Positions 53,050-62,056 of a stretch of DNA of 64,000 nucleotides are shown here, piece by piece. The DNA is from Anaerolineales bacterium (GTDB taxonomy: Bacteria; Chloroflexota; Anaerolineae; Anaerolineales; Villigracilaceae). The stretch is from assembly GCA_023382595.1 (NCBI GenBank), contig JAHDWB010000001.1:1674001-1738000 (forward strand), given 5' to 3'. The notes below the pieces were generated by a model, which ran no database searches, was not told where the DNA came from, and worked only from the letters and a program-made list of their open reading frames with translations. The position numbers and the translations under genes were made by a program. Position 1 is the first letter of the stretch, and every line of letters begins with the position of its first letter.

Positions 53050-54084
53050 ATGAATATTGATGATCCATTGGATTCGATGACCTATTCTCAGGCAATTCTT
53101 AACGGCGACCGGCTTGCCCTTGCCCGCCTGCTCACTCAGGTGGAAAATAACGCTCCCGAAGGACGCACCGCCTTAATTGAACTCTTTCCCCATACCGGTA
53201 AAGCGCATCTCATCGGTGTGACGGGCGCGCCGGGTACCGGCAAATCATCGTTGGTAAATCAACTGGCGCTGTTCTATCGCAGGGTCGAAGATAAACGCGT
53301 GGCGATTGTGGCAGTTGACCCGTCCAGCCCGTTCACGGGCGGCGCAGTGCTCGGTGACCGTGTGCGCATGCGCGATCTTTCCGGCGACCCCAATGTGTTC
53401 ATCCGCTCGATGGCAACGCGTGGTTCGCTGGGCGGACTTGCCCAGTCCACGGCAAATATGGTGCAGGTGTTCGACGCCGCCGGTTTTGACATCATCATCA
53501 TCGAAACGGTTGGCGCAGGGCAGAGCGAAGTGGATGTTGCCCGTCTTGCGCACACTACACTGGTGGTGGAGGCGCCCGGTCTCGGTGACGATATCCAAGC
53601 CATCAAAGCCGGGATCTTGGAAATTGCCGACATTCTCGTCATCAACAAAGCCGACCGCCCCGGCGTGGAAAACACGGAGAAGGCGCTCAAATCCATGCTG
53701 GAACTGGCGCACCCGACCGAGCGGGTCTTCCGTCATCACGGCTCAACCATGCGGACAGTTGCTCCTGCGCAACCCGCCTCGTCCATGCCGATGTGGATTC
53801 CGCCCATCCAGCGCACGGTCTCCACGGAAAGCAAGGGGATCGTGGAGTTGGCGGAATCCATTGCGCGGCATGCGGCGCATCTCCGCTCGAGCGGGGATTG
53901 GGCTGTCCGTGAGCGTACCAGGCTCGAGGTCGAGTTGGAGGCGTTGATCCGTGAATCGCTGTTGAACCGCTTCCGTGAGGATGTCCCGCAAACGGAATAT
54001 GATGAGATGCTCGAAAAGGTCGTCCAAAGAAATATTTCACCGTGGGAGGCGGCGAAGCTGCTGCTGAATGGGAGATTCGAATGA
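53050..54084 (+). CDS. meaB: MeaB/ArgK family G-protein chaperone of acyl-CoA mutase
   Basis: A 344-residue P-loop GTPase with GVTGAPGTGKSSLVNQL (Walker A), VAVDPSSPFTGGAVLGDR, the switch region IIETVGAGQSEVDVA and VINKADRPG (N-K-x-D). It loads and protects the cobalamin of methylmalonyl-CoA mutase. The gene follows mcmA2 and overlaps the next gene by four bases. Confidence 0.93.
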   Translation: MNIDDPLDSMTYSQAILNGDRLALARLLTQVENNAPEGRTALIELFPHTGKAHLIGVTGAPGTGKSSLVNQLALFYRRVEDKRVAIVAVDPSSPFTGGAVLGDRVRMRDLSGDPNVFIRSMATRGSLGGLAQSTANMVQVFDAAGFDIIIIETVGAGQSEVDVARLAHTTLVVEAPGLGDDIQAIKAGILEIADILVINKADRPGVENTEKALKSMLELAHPTERVFRHHGSTMRTVAPAQPASSMPMWIPPIQRTVSTESKGIVELAESIARHAAHLRSSGDWAVRERTRLEVELEALIRESLLNRFREDVPQTEYDEMLEKVVQRNISPWEAAKLLLNGRFE

Positions 54085-54629
54085 GCATGATCTATGGAAA
54101 ACGGATACGTTTGCGTGCTGTCGAACGCGAAGATATCAAGGCGTTCCATCAATATGTGAACGACCCCGAAGTAACGCGCGGACTTTCATTGTATGTACCG
54201 ATGTCCATGACAGACGAGGAAAGCTGGTTCAATTCGCGGCGCGACCCAAACGAAAAACCACTCTCCATCGAGATCCGCAAGGGAAAAAGTTGGAAGCTGA
54301 TCGGCAATTGCGGCATATTCGGGATCGAAATGCCAAACCACAGCGCGGAGTTGGGGATCGTGATCGGCGAAAAATCGGAATGGGATAAAGGTTACGGCGC
54401 GGAGGCAATGACCCTGCTGCTACGCCACGGCTTCGAGACCTTGAACCTGCATCGCCTCTTTTTGCGGGTATACGCCGACAATGTGCGCGCGGTCCGCTCG
54501 TATGAAAAGGCTGGTTTTGTATTGGAGGGGAGGCTGCGCGAAGCAGTGTATAAATTTGGAAGGTATGACGACGTCCTCATCATGAGTGTACTGCGCTCGG
54601 AGTGGGCGGCTGGAAAGAAGGAGAAATAA
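54081..54629 (+). CDS. GNAT family N-acetyltransferase
   Basis: A 182-residue protein of the RimJ/RimL type: GKRIRLRAVEREDIKAF at the start, IGNCGIFGIEMPNHSAEL, KGYGAEAMTLLLRHGFE (acetyl-CoA loop) and ADNVRAVRSYEKAGFVLEG. It probably acetylates a protein N-terminus or small molecule. The ATG overlaps the meaB stop (ATGA), so it is translated with it. No specific substrate can be assigned. Confidence 0.85.
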   Translation: MSMIYGKRIRLRAVEREDIKAFHQYVNDPEVTRGLSLYVPMSMTDEESWFNSRRDPNEKPLSIEIRKGKSWKLIGNCGIFGIEMPNHSAELGIVIGEKSEWDKGYGAEAMTLLLRHGFETLNLHRLFLRVYADNVRAVRSYEKAGFVLEGRLREAVYKFGRYDDVLIMSVLRSEWAAGKKEK

Positions 54630-54634
54630 AGAAA

Positions 54635-55624
54635 ATGCATCATGTGCACCATGATCTGAAAGTGTACGGCGGGATCAAATTGTTTGCGGGCGGCGGTTCG
54701 CCCGATCTGGCGCAAAAGATCGCCAATTATCTCAACCTGCCGTTGAGCGGTGTGGACGTACTTGAGTTTCCGAACGAGAATTTGTTCGTTAAGTTGAAAG
54801 GCAGTGTGCGCGGACAGGATGTGTATGTCATCCAGACCACATCATCCCCGGTGCATCGAAACTTGATGGAACTGCTCATTATGATCCAGACCCTGCGGCT
54901 GGATTCTGCGGCGCGCATCACGGCGGTCGTGCCGTATCTGTGCTATGGGCGGTCGGATAAAAAGGATCAGCCGCGCGTGCCGATTACGGCGCGTCTCGTA
55001 GCGGATATGATCGAAGTGGCTGGCGCAGACCGCTACATGACTCTCGATCCGCATGCGGGACAGATCCAAGGCTTCTTTTCGATCCCAGGCGATGTACTGA
55101 CTTCCTCGCATCTCCTGATCGAACACATCAACACAAATCTTCGCAAGGATATGCAGGGTCCTGTAGTCGTCTCCGTGGACCTTGGCTTCGCGAAGAAGGG
55201 GCGCAATTACGCCGCAGATATGGATATGCCAATCGCGTTCATTGAAAAACGCAGGATGGGCAACGAATCGAAAGCCGAAGCGTTGACCCTGATCGGCGAT
55301 GTGAAGAACCGCGATGTCATCATCGTGGATGACGAGGTCGATACGGGCGGTTCCATTGCGCAGGCTGTGGATGTGGTGAAACAGCACGGTGCGCGGGATG
55401 TCTATCTGGCGTTTGTCCATGCGATTCTCTCGCGAGATGGCGCGGAACGGCTTGCCTCCCTGCCGATCAAGCAGATCATCACCACGGATTCCGCGCCGAT
55501 CTCTCCCGAGAAGATGAAACACCTCGAAGGGAAGATCACCGTACTTTCGGTCGCTTCCCTGCTGGGAGAAGTGATCCGCCGCGCGCATGAAGGACGCTCG
55601 GTCGGAGAGATGTTCAACGAGTAA
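54635..55624 (+). CDS. prs: Ribose-phosphate pyrophosphokinase
   Basis: A 329-residue protein with IKLFAGGGSPDLAQKI, the flexible-loop residues in EKRRMGNESKAEAL, DPHAGQIQGFFSIPGD and the PRPP-binding IIVDDEVDTGGSIAQA. It makes PRPP for nucleotide, His and Trp synthesis. Start: the ATG at 54635 begins with His-rich residues and follows GGAG at 11 bases. Confidence 0.93.
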   Translation: MHHVHHDLKVYGGIKLFAGGGSPDLAQKIANYLNLPLSGVDVLEFPNENLFVKLKGSVRGQDVYVIQTTSSPVHRNLMELLIMIQTLRLDSAARITAVVPYLCYGRSDKKDQPRVPITARLVADMIEVAGADRYMTLDPHAGQIQGFFSIPGDVLTSSHLLIEHINTNLRKDMQGPVVVSVDLGFAKKGRNYAADMDMPIAFIEKRRMGNESKAEALTLIGDVKNRDVIIVDDEVDTGGSIAQAVDVVKQHGARDVYLAFVHAILSRDGAERLASLPIKQIITTDSAPISPEKMKHLEGKITVLSVASLLGEVIRRAHEGRSVGEMFNE

Positions 55625-55674
55625 AACTGAAAAAAGCCTTCTGACACCCGATCCATTGCGTCTGATACGTTCTT

Positions 55675-56490
55675 ATGCCCGAACTCCCTGAAGTTGAAAC
55701 GATTGCGCGTGCCATCGAGCCGCACATCCTCGGCAGGATGATCACCTCCGCCGAGGTGTTCTGGGCGCGTACGCTCGCGGTTCCGTCTGTGCGGAAGTTC
55801 AAGGAACAGGTGCAGGGGCAGAAGATCACAGGCGTTTCAAGGCGGGCGAAATACCTGATATTGCTCCTTCAAGATTACAATCTCCTTATACATTTGCGTA
55901 TGAGCGGGGATTTAATGGTAAGAAAAGGTAAAATGGAGGCGCAAAAGCATGATCGCCTTGCGCTTTCCCTGCGAGGAAAAGGCGGCGTGGAAAGCTATCT
56001 CGTGTTCAACGACACGCGCAAGTTCGGGCGTGTATGGCTTACCGACCAGCCCGAAACTGTCCTCGGCAAGCTTGGTCCAGAACCGCTTGATGCAGACTTT
56101 ACACCGGCGTGGTTGTATGAAAACTTGCGCAGGCGCAGGCGTCAGTTGAAACCGCTGCTGCTCGACCAGACCTTCCTTGCGGGAGTCGGCAATATCTATG
56201 CGGATGAGTCCCTGCATATGGCGAAGCTTCATCCGCTCGGGTTGTCGAATGCGGTGACGAGGAAACAGGCTGAGGCGTTGTATGAAGCTATCCTGTCCGT
56301 TTTGCAGGAAGGCATCCGCCGCAACGGAGCCAGCATCGACTGGGTCTATCGCGGCGGCGAGTATCAAAATCATTTTCGCGTGTACGACCGCGAGGGTGAG
56401 CCCTGCATCGTCTGCGGCGCGCGCATCCAGAAACTGAATGTAGGTCAACGAGGCACACACGTTTGCCCAAAGTGTCAAAAGTTGAGGTAG
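55675..56490 (+). CDS. mutM: Formamidopyrimidine-DNA glycosylase
   Basis: A 271-residue protein starting MPELPEVETIARAI (catalytic Pro2 and Glu3 after removal of Met), with LIHLRMSGDL, FNDTRKFGRVWL and the helix-two-turns region LLDQTFLAGVGNIYADE. The C-terminal zinc finger has four cysteines (CIVCG and CPKCQ). It removes oxidised purines such as 8-oxoG from DNA. Confidence 0.95.
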   Translation: MPELPEVETIARAIEPHILGRMITSAEVFWARTLAVPSVRKFKEQVQGQKITGVSRRAKYLILLLQDYNLLIHLRMSGDLMVRKGKMEAQKHDRLALSLRGKGGVESYLVFNDTRKFGRVWLTDQPETVLGKLGPEPLDADFTPAWLYENLRRRRRQLKPLLLDQTFLAGVGNIYADESLHMAKLHPLGLSNAVTRKQAEALYEAILSVLQEGIRRNGASIDWVYRGGEYQNHFRVYDREGEPCIVCGARIQKLNVGQRGTHVCPKCQKLR

Positions 56491-56493
56491 TAC

Positions 56494-57213
56494 ATGATCG
56501 TGGATTTCACCCCCACCCCTGTGTTTTATATCATCATCGGCGCGATACTTGGCATGGTCATTGGCTGGGTCATCGGCTTCTTCGATTCCAACAAACGCAC
56601 CGAAAAGAAGATCAACGAAGCTGAAGCAAGGGCGCACGCCAAGATCCTGGAAGCCGAGGAAAAATCGAAGAAAGCTGAAGCGGATATTGCGCGCGCTGAG
56701 CAGGCAGGCTCTGGCGGTGTGGTGGATGCCGGTTTGCTGCGCATCCGCGCCGAGAACGGACGCACACTCGTTGAGGTGGATGGCACGCCATTGGGGGGAA
56801 CTGTTTCCGCTGATCGAAAGAAGCGTTTGATCGAAGTCATTGCGCTTCTGCGACCCTGGCTGGAAGGCGGATCGTCCCAACAACCTGCCGCGCCTCAACC
56901 CAAGCCCGCGCCTGCTCCGGTCCGAGAACAGGTATCCACCCCGTTGCAGCCCGCCAAAAAGCCCGAACCCGAAAAGGACTTCGCTTCCATGAGCATTGTC
57001 CAGCAGATCGATACCATCCTGCAGGCACGTCTCTTGGATACGCCGCTGGAAGACAAAGGAATACGCCTTCAGGAATCTCCCGAAGGCGCCGTGGAAGTGA
57101 CCGTCGGCTTGAAAAAATTCTTCTCCATTGATGAAGTGACGGATGACAATATCCGCGCCGCCATCCGCGCTGCCATCAGCGAGTGGGAAGAGAAGTACAC
57201 ACCGGGTCTATAG
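56494..57213 (+). CDS. Membrane-anchored coiled-coil protein, function unknown
   Basis: A 239-residue protein. A membrane helix near residues 10-30 (FYIIIGAILGMVIGWVIGFF) is followed by a charged Ala/Glu/Lys coiled coil (about 35-70), a small beta domain (LLRIRAENGRTLVEVDG), a Pro/Ala-rich linker (about 128-165) and a C-terminal globular domain (about 167-239). I do not recognise the family. It follows mutM by three bases and overlaps the convergent stress-protein gene by six bases. Confidence 0.75.
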   Translation: MIVDFTPTPVFYIIIGAILGMVIGWVIGFFDSNKRTEKKINEAEARAHAKILEAEEKSKKAEADIARAEQAGSGGVVDAGLLRIRAENGRTLVEVDGTPLGGTVSADRKKRLIEVIALLRPWLEGGSSQQPAAPQPKPAPAPVREQVSTPLQPAKKPEPEKDFASMSIVQQIDTILQARLLDTPLEDKGIRLQESPEGAVEVTVGLKKFFSIDEVTDDNIRAAIRAAISEWEEKYTPGL

Positions 57214-58056
57214 CTCTTCTTTATACCTCGCCGTCAGCACGGGGCAATTCAGGCTGTTGGCGATCTCCGCCGTGACATTCGGCGCATATAACTGCCTCAG
57301 CGAATGAGTGCTGTACGACGACCCCATGCACAGCAGGTCGTATTTTCCATTCCTCGCCTCCGACAAAATCTCCTCCACCACATTGCCCTGCCGTCCGCGC
57401 ACCGTTGCCGTCAAGCCGTCCGCCTTCGCAACCTCCAGCGCCTGCCGCAAACTTTTTCCAATCGGCGTATCGGTCTGTTCGGGGTGTTGCCAGTTCTCAC
57501 GGATGGCGCGCGCAGTCGGGTAGTCATAATCAACCGGCGGGACAATATGCAGAATCGTGATCTCCGCGCGGCTTTTCAGCGCGATCTGCATGGCAAGATG
57601 TTCGGCGGTCACTTCGTAGCCCAGTCCGCCCACACAGATCAAGATCTTTTCCACCGGCAGTTCGGACTGCGGCACATACAGGATCGGCTGTTCGATCTCC
57701 TCGATGAAGTAACGGATCGAACGTCCGGTCAGCAGGTGGCGGATCTGCGGACGCCCCAGCGGACCCAACACGACGATCGCATCGCCCTGCTTCGCCCGCT
57801 CTGGGATGACATCCTCCGCGCTTCCCTTCCGGACCTCGAGGCTGTATTCCGCTCCTGCTTGCTGGAACAACCCGACAGCCAATTCGAAGACCTCCTCCAA
57901 CGGGTGGTGGTCGTCTATCGCGGCGGGACTCAGGTGCTCGGTCACACCGAGAAGCGTGATCTTCGCATCAAGAGTTTTTGCGAGCCAGGTCCCCTGCTCG
58001 ATGGCGGGCAGGGTGCCTTTGTATCCATTGGTGGGAATGAGAATATCAGGGGTCAT
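57208..58056 (-). CDS. Tandem universal stress protein (two USP domains)
   Basis: A 282-residue protein made of two USP domains (about 1-130 and 135-282), each starting with a beta strand (DILIPTNGYK, KILICVGGLG). ATP-binding signatures are GPLGRPQIRHLLTGRSIR and GSSYSTHSLRQLYAPNVT, both close to the G-x2-G-x9-G-S/T pattern. The role is probably stress adaptation; the partner is unknown. It is the downstream gene of a - strand block with the ChrA halves. Confidence 0.88.
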   Translation of the reverse strand: MTPDILIPTNGYKGTLPAIEQGTWLAKTLDAKITLLGVTEHLSPAAIDDHHPLEEVFELAVGLFQQAGAEYSLEVRKGSAEDVIPERAKQGDAIVVLGPLGRPQIRHLLTGRSIRYFIEEIEQPILYVPQSELPVEKILICVGGLGYEVTAEHLAMQIALKSRAEITILHIVPPVDYDYPTARAIRENWQHPEQTDTPIGKSLRQALEVAKADGLTATVRGRQGNVVEEILSEARNGKYDLLCMGSSYSTHSLRQLYAPNVTAEIANSLNCPVLTARYKEEL

Positions 58057-58062
58057 TGGTAT

Positions 58063-58647
58063 CTACCGAAAGAGGAATATTCCGAGGATGCCTGCGCCGA
58101 TCAACACATACTGCGGCGGGACTTGAAAAACGACCAGGGCGAGGAAACTCAATACGGCGATCAACACTGTGCGCCACTTGACCGGTGTCTGACTGCCTGA
58201 ACGGAACAACTGCCATGCAACCAGCGCGAGCAGGACCGCAATGGAGGGGGTCATCCCTTCAATGAAATTGCTCATCCATTCCTGTCCTTCAAAACGGACG
58301 AGGAAATATGCCACTGTGAACATCAATACAGTGGGCGGCAGGATCGCTCCGAGCAGGGCGGCGAGCAGTCCCGGTATTCTGCCCAATGCATAGCCGATGA
58401 ACATGGCAAGTTGGAGTGCATCGCTGCCAGGCAGGAGGTTGGACAGCCCAACCGCCTGCACAAATTTCGCCTCCGACATGAGCTTTCCAACTGTCTCTTT
58501 ATATAACAAACCAACCGATGTAGGTCCCGCCGTTGTCAGCAGGTTGACTTTGAGGAATATCCAAAACAGCCGCATATCAACACCGAACTTTTGACGCGGT
58601 TCCGTCTTGTCAGTGGGTGTTTCTTCAGGTGGGAGTATTTCGTTCAT
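58063..58647 (-). CDS. chrA: Chromate transporter, ChrA half
   Basis: A 194-residue short ChrA with FWIFLKVNLLTTAGPTSVG, VGLSNLLPGSDALQLAMFIGY and several hydrophobic helices. The conserved LPGSDALQLA is the P-G-P-x-x-Q-like signature of the CHR family. It has a hydrophilic 25-residue N-terminal extension. Its ATG overlaps the stop of the upstream half (ATGA), so the two halves are co-translated and probably form a heterodimer. Confidence 0.87.
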   Translation of the reverse strand: MNEILPPEETPTDKTEPRQKFGVDMRLFWIFLKVNLLTTAGPTSVGLLYKETVGKLMSEAKFVQAVGLSNLLPGSDALQLAMFIGYALGRIPGLLAALLGAILPPTVLMFTVAYFLVRFEGQEWMSNFIEGMTPSIAVLLALVAWQLFRSGSQTPVKWRTVLIAVLSFLALVVFQVPPQYVLIGAGILGIFLFR

Positions 58648-59159
58648 TGGAAAAGGAAAATCCCTGCAATGCCGCTGGCTAAAAGAATTAACGGGGCTGG
58701 CAGATCGCGTACAAGTGCAATGAAGCTGATAACAGCCAGCGTAATCGCCTGCCAACCAATTTCCCCGCCGCTATTGAAGATCTTCCATGCCACGGTCATG
58801 ATGAGTACCGCCACAGCGGGTGTCAACCCGTCTGCAAAGCGGCTGACCCATGCCTCGCGTTGGAAGCGATGCAACAGCAATACCACAGCCAGCATTAACA
58901 CAGTGGGGGGCAGGATGGCGGCTAAAATGGATACCATACTTCCCGGAATCCCCGCAACATTATAGCCGACGAACATGGCTAACTGAAGCGCGTCACTGCC
59001 GGGCAGGAGTGTGGAAAGACCCACTGCCTGCACGAATTGTTCTTCTGTTAGGAAGGTGCCGACTGTTTCGTTATATAACAGCCCGGTGGATGCCACCCCG
59101 GAGGTGCTGAGCAGGTTGATTTTTAGGAAGATCCAGAATAAGGTGAGGAGGATGTTCAT
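58644..59159 (-). CDS. chrA: Chromate transporter, ChrA half
   Basis: A 171-residue paralog of the other half with FWIFLKINLLSTSGVASTG and VGLSTLLPGSDALQLAMFVGY. Paired short CHR proteins are common in bacteria, and each gives one half of the long ChrA. The cargo may be chromate or another oxyanion; for sulfate it could bear on the PAPS needs of the glycan locus, but this is speculative. Confidence 0.87.
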   Translation of the reverse strand: MNILLTLFWIFLKINLLSTSGVASTGLLYNETVGTFLTEEQFVQAVGLSTLLPGSDALQLAMFVGYNVAGIPGSMVSILAAILPPTVLMLAVVLLLHRFQREAWVSRFADGLTPAVAVLIMTVAWKIFNSGGEIGWQAITLAVISFIALVRDLPAPLILLASGIAGIFLFQ

Positions 59160-59204
59160 GAAGGAAGGGGTTGACTATGCAGGTCGGTTTGATGCCTGAG
59201 TCTA

Positions 59205-59729
59205 TCACGCAATCACTGCCCCTTCCATCTTCAACAGCCATTCCTTGGTGGGGAGTCCCTGCCCGCCGCCGTAGCCGTGGAGTTTGCCGTCCATGCCGAT
59301 GACGCGGTGACAGGGAATGACGAGCGGCATGGGGTTCATGGCATTCGCCGCGCCCACGGCACGATACGCAAGCGGACGGTTGATCTCGCGGGCGATGTCA
59401 ATATAGGTGCGCGTCTCGCCGTAGGGGATGCGGTAGACCGCCTGCAATGCCTCGCGCTGGAACGGGGTGAAGAACGTCCAATCGACGGGGATGGTGAAGG
59501 CGGTGCGTCTTTGGTTGAGGTATTCGGCAAGTTCTTTGGCATACGGCTTGACTTTCCTCGCATCCGGCTGGACGGGACGCTTGAGGCGTGCGAGGTACGC
59601 ATCCAGCGCGGGCTGGGAATCCGCCCATTCGACGGCAACCAAGCCAAAGTCCGAGACGACGAGGCGCAGATCTCCAAGCGGAGTTCCGTTCAGTTCGCCC
59701 AGATATAGTTCAACGGTAGAAGAGTCCAT
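59205..59729 (-). CDS. ogt: Methylated-DNA-protein cysteine methyltransferase
   Basis: A 174-residue protein with the reactive-cysteine motif PCHRVIG, the asparagine hinge AANAMNPMPLVI just before it, and GYGGGQGLPTKEWLL after. It repairs O6-alkylguanine by self-alkylation. The N-terminal 80 residues form the usual cap domain. Confidence 0.92.
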   Translation of the reverse strand: MDSSTVELYLGELNGTPLGDLRLVVSDFGLVAVEWADSQPALDAYLARLKRPVQPDARKVKPYAKELAEYLNQRRTAFTIPVDWTFFTPFQREALQAVYRIPYGETRTYIDIAREINRPLAYRAVGAANAMNPMPLVIPCHRVIGMDGKLHGYGGGQGLPTKEWLLKMEGAVIA

Positions 59730-59882
59730 GACCTGCCATCCTTTTTTTACCGCACAAACATTACAAACTCGTTATTTGCCGGACAATCGTAGGGTAGTCG
59801 TAGGTTTTGCGTCAAGTTGTTTTCGGGCAATCATGATAAATTTACGGGCGTAAGGTGATTTCTCTTCTCCTCCTTTCAAAGG

Positions 59883-59907
59883 GAACCGCGGTCGGCGTCC
59901 GCGGTTC
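59883..59907. repeat. Hairpin GAACCGCG/CGCGGTTC in the ogt-tyrA gap
   Basis: An 8-bp perfect stem with a 9-base loop (GTCGGCGTC), extendable by two pairs, lies in the 237-base gap 59730-59966. No T-tract follows, and neither flanking gene ends here. Apart from a poly-T near 59741 and the -10 box at 59933, I see nothing else in this gap. Confidence 0.5.
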
Positions 59908-59932
59908 TCGTACTTTAAGGGGATAGTGGCAG

Positions 59933-59938
59933 TATAAT
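59933..59938 (+). promoter_or_regulatory. -10 box (TATAAT) before the TyrA-like gene
   Basis: A perfect TATAAT 28 bases before the ATG at 59967, with a weak TACTTT 16 bases upstream. GAGGG at 59958-59962 is the ribosome site. Confidence 0.45.
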
Positions 59939-59966
59939 CTCGTCATCAAACTATTGCGAGGGTATT

Positions 59967-60953
59967 ATGCCTGTACAAGTCACGATCATCGGACTCGGTC
60001 AGACCGGCATTTCGCTGGGGCTGGCGCTTGCGGGGCACAAGGACAAGGTTTTCGTCACCGGACATGATAAGGAATACAGCGCGGAACGGCTGGCAAAACA
60101 AAAGGGCGCAGTGGATGCGACCAATCATAACCTGCCGGGTTCCGTCGAAAATGCGGACTTGATCCTGCTTGCCATTCCCGTCCACGCGGTGCGGGATACG
60201 TTCCGCTACATTGCGCCCGATCTCAAAAAGGATGCGGTGGTGGTGGATCTGTGCCCGGTCAAAGCCGAGGCGGCGAAGTGGGCGAAGGAAACCCTGCCCG
60301 CTCATTCTCATTACGTGGGACTGGTCCCTGTGACCGGGGCGGTATATCTTCGCGAGACCGAAACGGGTCGGGACGCGGCGCGGGCGGATCTGTTTTCCAG
60401 AAGCGTTTTCCTGCTTTCAGCCCCTCCCGGCACGCCCGGCGAGGCGATCAAACTGGTCTCGGACCTGGTCGGTTTGATCGGTGCAACCACCATGATCGCG
60501 GATATCCCCGAATCGGACGGCTTGATGGTCTCCGCCCGCCTGCTTCCGCAATTGACATCCGCCGCGCTTCTGAATGCGACGGTGGACCAGCCCGGCTGGC
60601 AGGAAGTCCGCAAGGTGGCGGGACGCGCATATTTCTCCGCCACATCTGCGTTCGGCGAGGACAGTGATGCGGTTGCTTTGAGCATGTCATCCCTTCACAA
60701 CCGCGAGAACGTGGTGCACGGATTGAATCGCCTGATCACTGCCCTGATCGAATTGCGCGATGATATCGAAGACGGGAAGGAAGATTCCCTCAAGGAACGC
60801 TTTGAGTCCGCGCGCAAGGGACGCGAGACCTGGCTCACCCAGCGCGGCAAAGGCGACTGGCTCGGAGTGGAGAAGGCGTCAGTGGAGAAGATCTCCGTCA
60901 TGGAGCAGTTGCTCGGCTCGAAGCTCGGCAGGTCCCGCAAAAAGAACGGATGA
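59967..60953 (+). CDS. Prephenate/arogenate dehydrogenase-like protein
   Basis: A 328-residue protein with an NAD-binding start [16 protein letters not shown] (GxGxxG), [23 protein letters not shown], and a helical C-terminal domain. This is the TyrA family fold. The His that marks prephenate dehydrogenase is not obvious: the usual HPM is replaced by VGLVPVTG, so a different 6-phosphogluconate- or imine-reductase-like role is possible. The last 50 residues are basic. It overlaps the next gene by four bases. Confidence 0.68.
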   Translation: MPVQVTIIGLGQTGISLGLALAGHKDKVFVTGHDKEYSAERLAKQKGAVDATNHNLPGSVENADLILLAIPVHAVRDTFRYIAPDLKKDAVVVDLCPVKAEAAKWAKETLPAHSHYVGLVPVTGAVYLRETETGRDAARADLFSRSVFLLSAPPGTPGEAIKLVSDLVGLIGATTMIADIPESDGLMVSARLLPQLTSAALLNATVDQPGWQEVRKVAGRAYFSATSAFGEDSDAVALSMSSLHNRENVVHGLNRLITALIELRDDIEDGKEDSLKERFESARKGRETWLTQRGKGDWLGVEKASVEKISVMEQLLGSKLGRSRKKNG

Positions 60954-61192
60954 CCGCTTTCTTCTGTTACATCCTCGAATGCGTAGACGGCACGCTCTAC
61001 ACCGGCTGGACGACCGACCCCGAACGGCGGCTGATACAGCACAACAGAGGCAAAGGCGCGCGTTACACAAAAATGCGCCTGCCGGTGAAACTGGTTTACA
61101 TCGAACCGCAGCCCGATAAGATCACCGCCTTAAAACGAGAGAGAGCCATTAAGGCTCTCCCAAGAAAAAAGAAGATCGAATTGTTTTCGTAA
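60950..61192 (+). CDS. GIY-YIG endonuclease-like protein
   Basis: An 80-residue protein with [17 protein letters not shown] (the GIY-YIG strands with the Tyr residues), [20 protein letters not shown] and a basic end. It matches the YhbQ/UPF0213 type. The catalytic Arg (ERRL) and a later Glu are present. It may cut branched or damaged DNA; the role is not proven. It is coupled to the gene before it by a 4-base overlap and ends at a terminator. Confidence 0.88.
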   Translation: MTAFFCYILECVDGTLYTGWTTDPERRLIQHNRGKGARYTKMRLPVKLVYIEPQPDKITALKRERAIKALPRKKKIELFS

Positions 61193-61217
61193 GGACACGG
61201 CATCGCCGTGTCCTTTT
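61191..61217. terminator. Bidirectional intrinsic terminator
   Basis: AAGGACACGGC and GCCGTGTCCTT are an 11-bp perfect stem with a three-base loop and a TT after. It starts in the stop codon of the GIY-YIG gene and lies just before the convergent yebC stop. Confidence 0.88.
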
Positions 61218-61222
61218 GTTTA

Positions 61223-61975
61223 TTACGCCGCTTCCAGCGCGGCGATCACCTCATCCGAAACTTTGACGTTGTGGTACACGTCCTGCACATCGTCGAGGTC
61301 TTCGATGCCTTCCACCACCTTCAGCACTTGCAGGGTTTCCTCCACGCCGAGTTCCAATTCCTGTTTGGGGATCATGCGCAAACCCGCCTCGGCAGGCTGA
61401 ACGTTGACCTGATGAAGCGCGTCCGCGATGGTCTTGAACGCCTCGACGGGACCGAAGATCTCGATCTCCTCGCCGCCATCCACCACATCGTCCGCGCCGG
61501 CGACCACCGCAAGATCGAACGCCTTCTCATACGACATCTGATTGGACGGGAACGAGAAATAGGATTTGCGGTCGAACTGCCATGCCACCGCGCCCGCCTC
61601 CGCCATGTTGCCGCCGGATTTGCTAAAGGCGTGGCGGACTTCCGAAATGGTGCGGTTGCGGTTGTCGGTCACGCAGGAGGCGAGGATCGCCGAACCGTGC
61701 GGACCATAGCCTTCGAGCGTCAATTCTTCGAAGGCGACGCCTTCCTTATCATCCCCCGTTCCTTTTTTAATGGCGCGCTCGATGTTGTCCTTGGGCATGT
61801 TCTCGGCGCGGGCTTTGTCCACTGCCAGCCGCAGGCGAAAGTTGACATCGGGGTCGCCGCCCTCGCGCGCCGCGATGGTGATCTCGCGGGCAAGGCGGGT
61901 AAAGATCGCGCCGCGCTTGGCATCAGCCGCGCCTTTTTTGCGCTTAATAGTGGACCACTTTGAATGACCGGACAT
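61223..61975 (-). CDS. yebC: YebC/PmpR family protein
   Basis: A 250-residue protein starting MSGHSKWSTIKRKKGAADAK, with RLAREITIAAREGG, RLAVDKARAENMPKDNIERA and AFEELTLEGYGPHGSA, all standard for YebC. Members act as transcription regulators or translation factors for stalled Pro-rich stretches. An AAGGAG ribosome site lies eight bases before the ATG and an extended -10 further up. Confidence 0.95.
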   Translation of the reverse strand: MSGHSKWSTIKRKKGAADAKRGAIFTRLAREITIAAREGGDPDVNFRLRLAVDKARAENMPKDNIERAIKKGTGDDKEGVAFEELTLEGYGPHGSAILASCVTDNRNRTISEVRHAFSKSGGNMAEAGAVAWQFDRKSYFSFPSNQMSYEKAFDLAVVAGADDVVDGGEEIEIFGPVEAFKTIADALHQVNVQPAEAGLRMIPKQELELGVEETLQVLKVVEGIEDLDDVQDVYHNVKVSDEVIAALEAA

Positions 61976-62030
61976 GAGACGTTCTCCTTAAATGAAAACC
62001 ACAAGCGTGGGGAATTTTGCGATAAGCGGA

Positions 62031-62042
62031 AAAATTATACCA
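62031..62042 (-). promoter_or_regulatory. Extended -10 promoter of yebC
   Basis: On the - strand TGGTATAAT carries TG one base before TATAAT (62034-62039). The -35 TTGCCT is 19 bases away, too far, so it is an extended -10 site. Distance to the ATG is about 58 bases. Confidence 0.5.
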
Positions 62043-62056
62043 TTCCCCCAGCCGGG

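Noticed and set aside
58063-59159. ChrA halves as a single gene broken by a frameshift
   Set aside because: Each half has its own start, full set of helices and a regular ATGA overlap, as in ordinary paired short CHR proteins.
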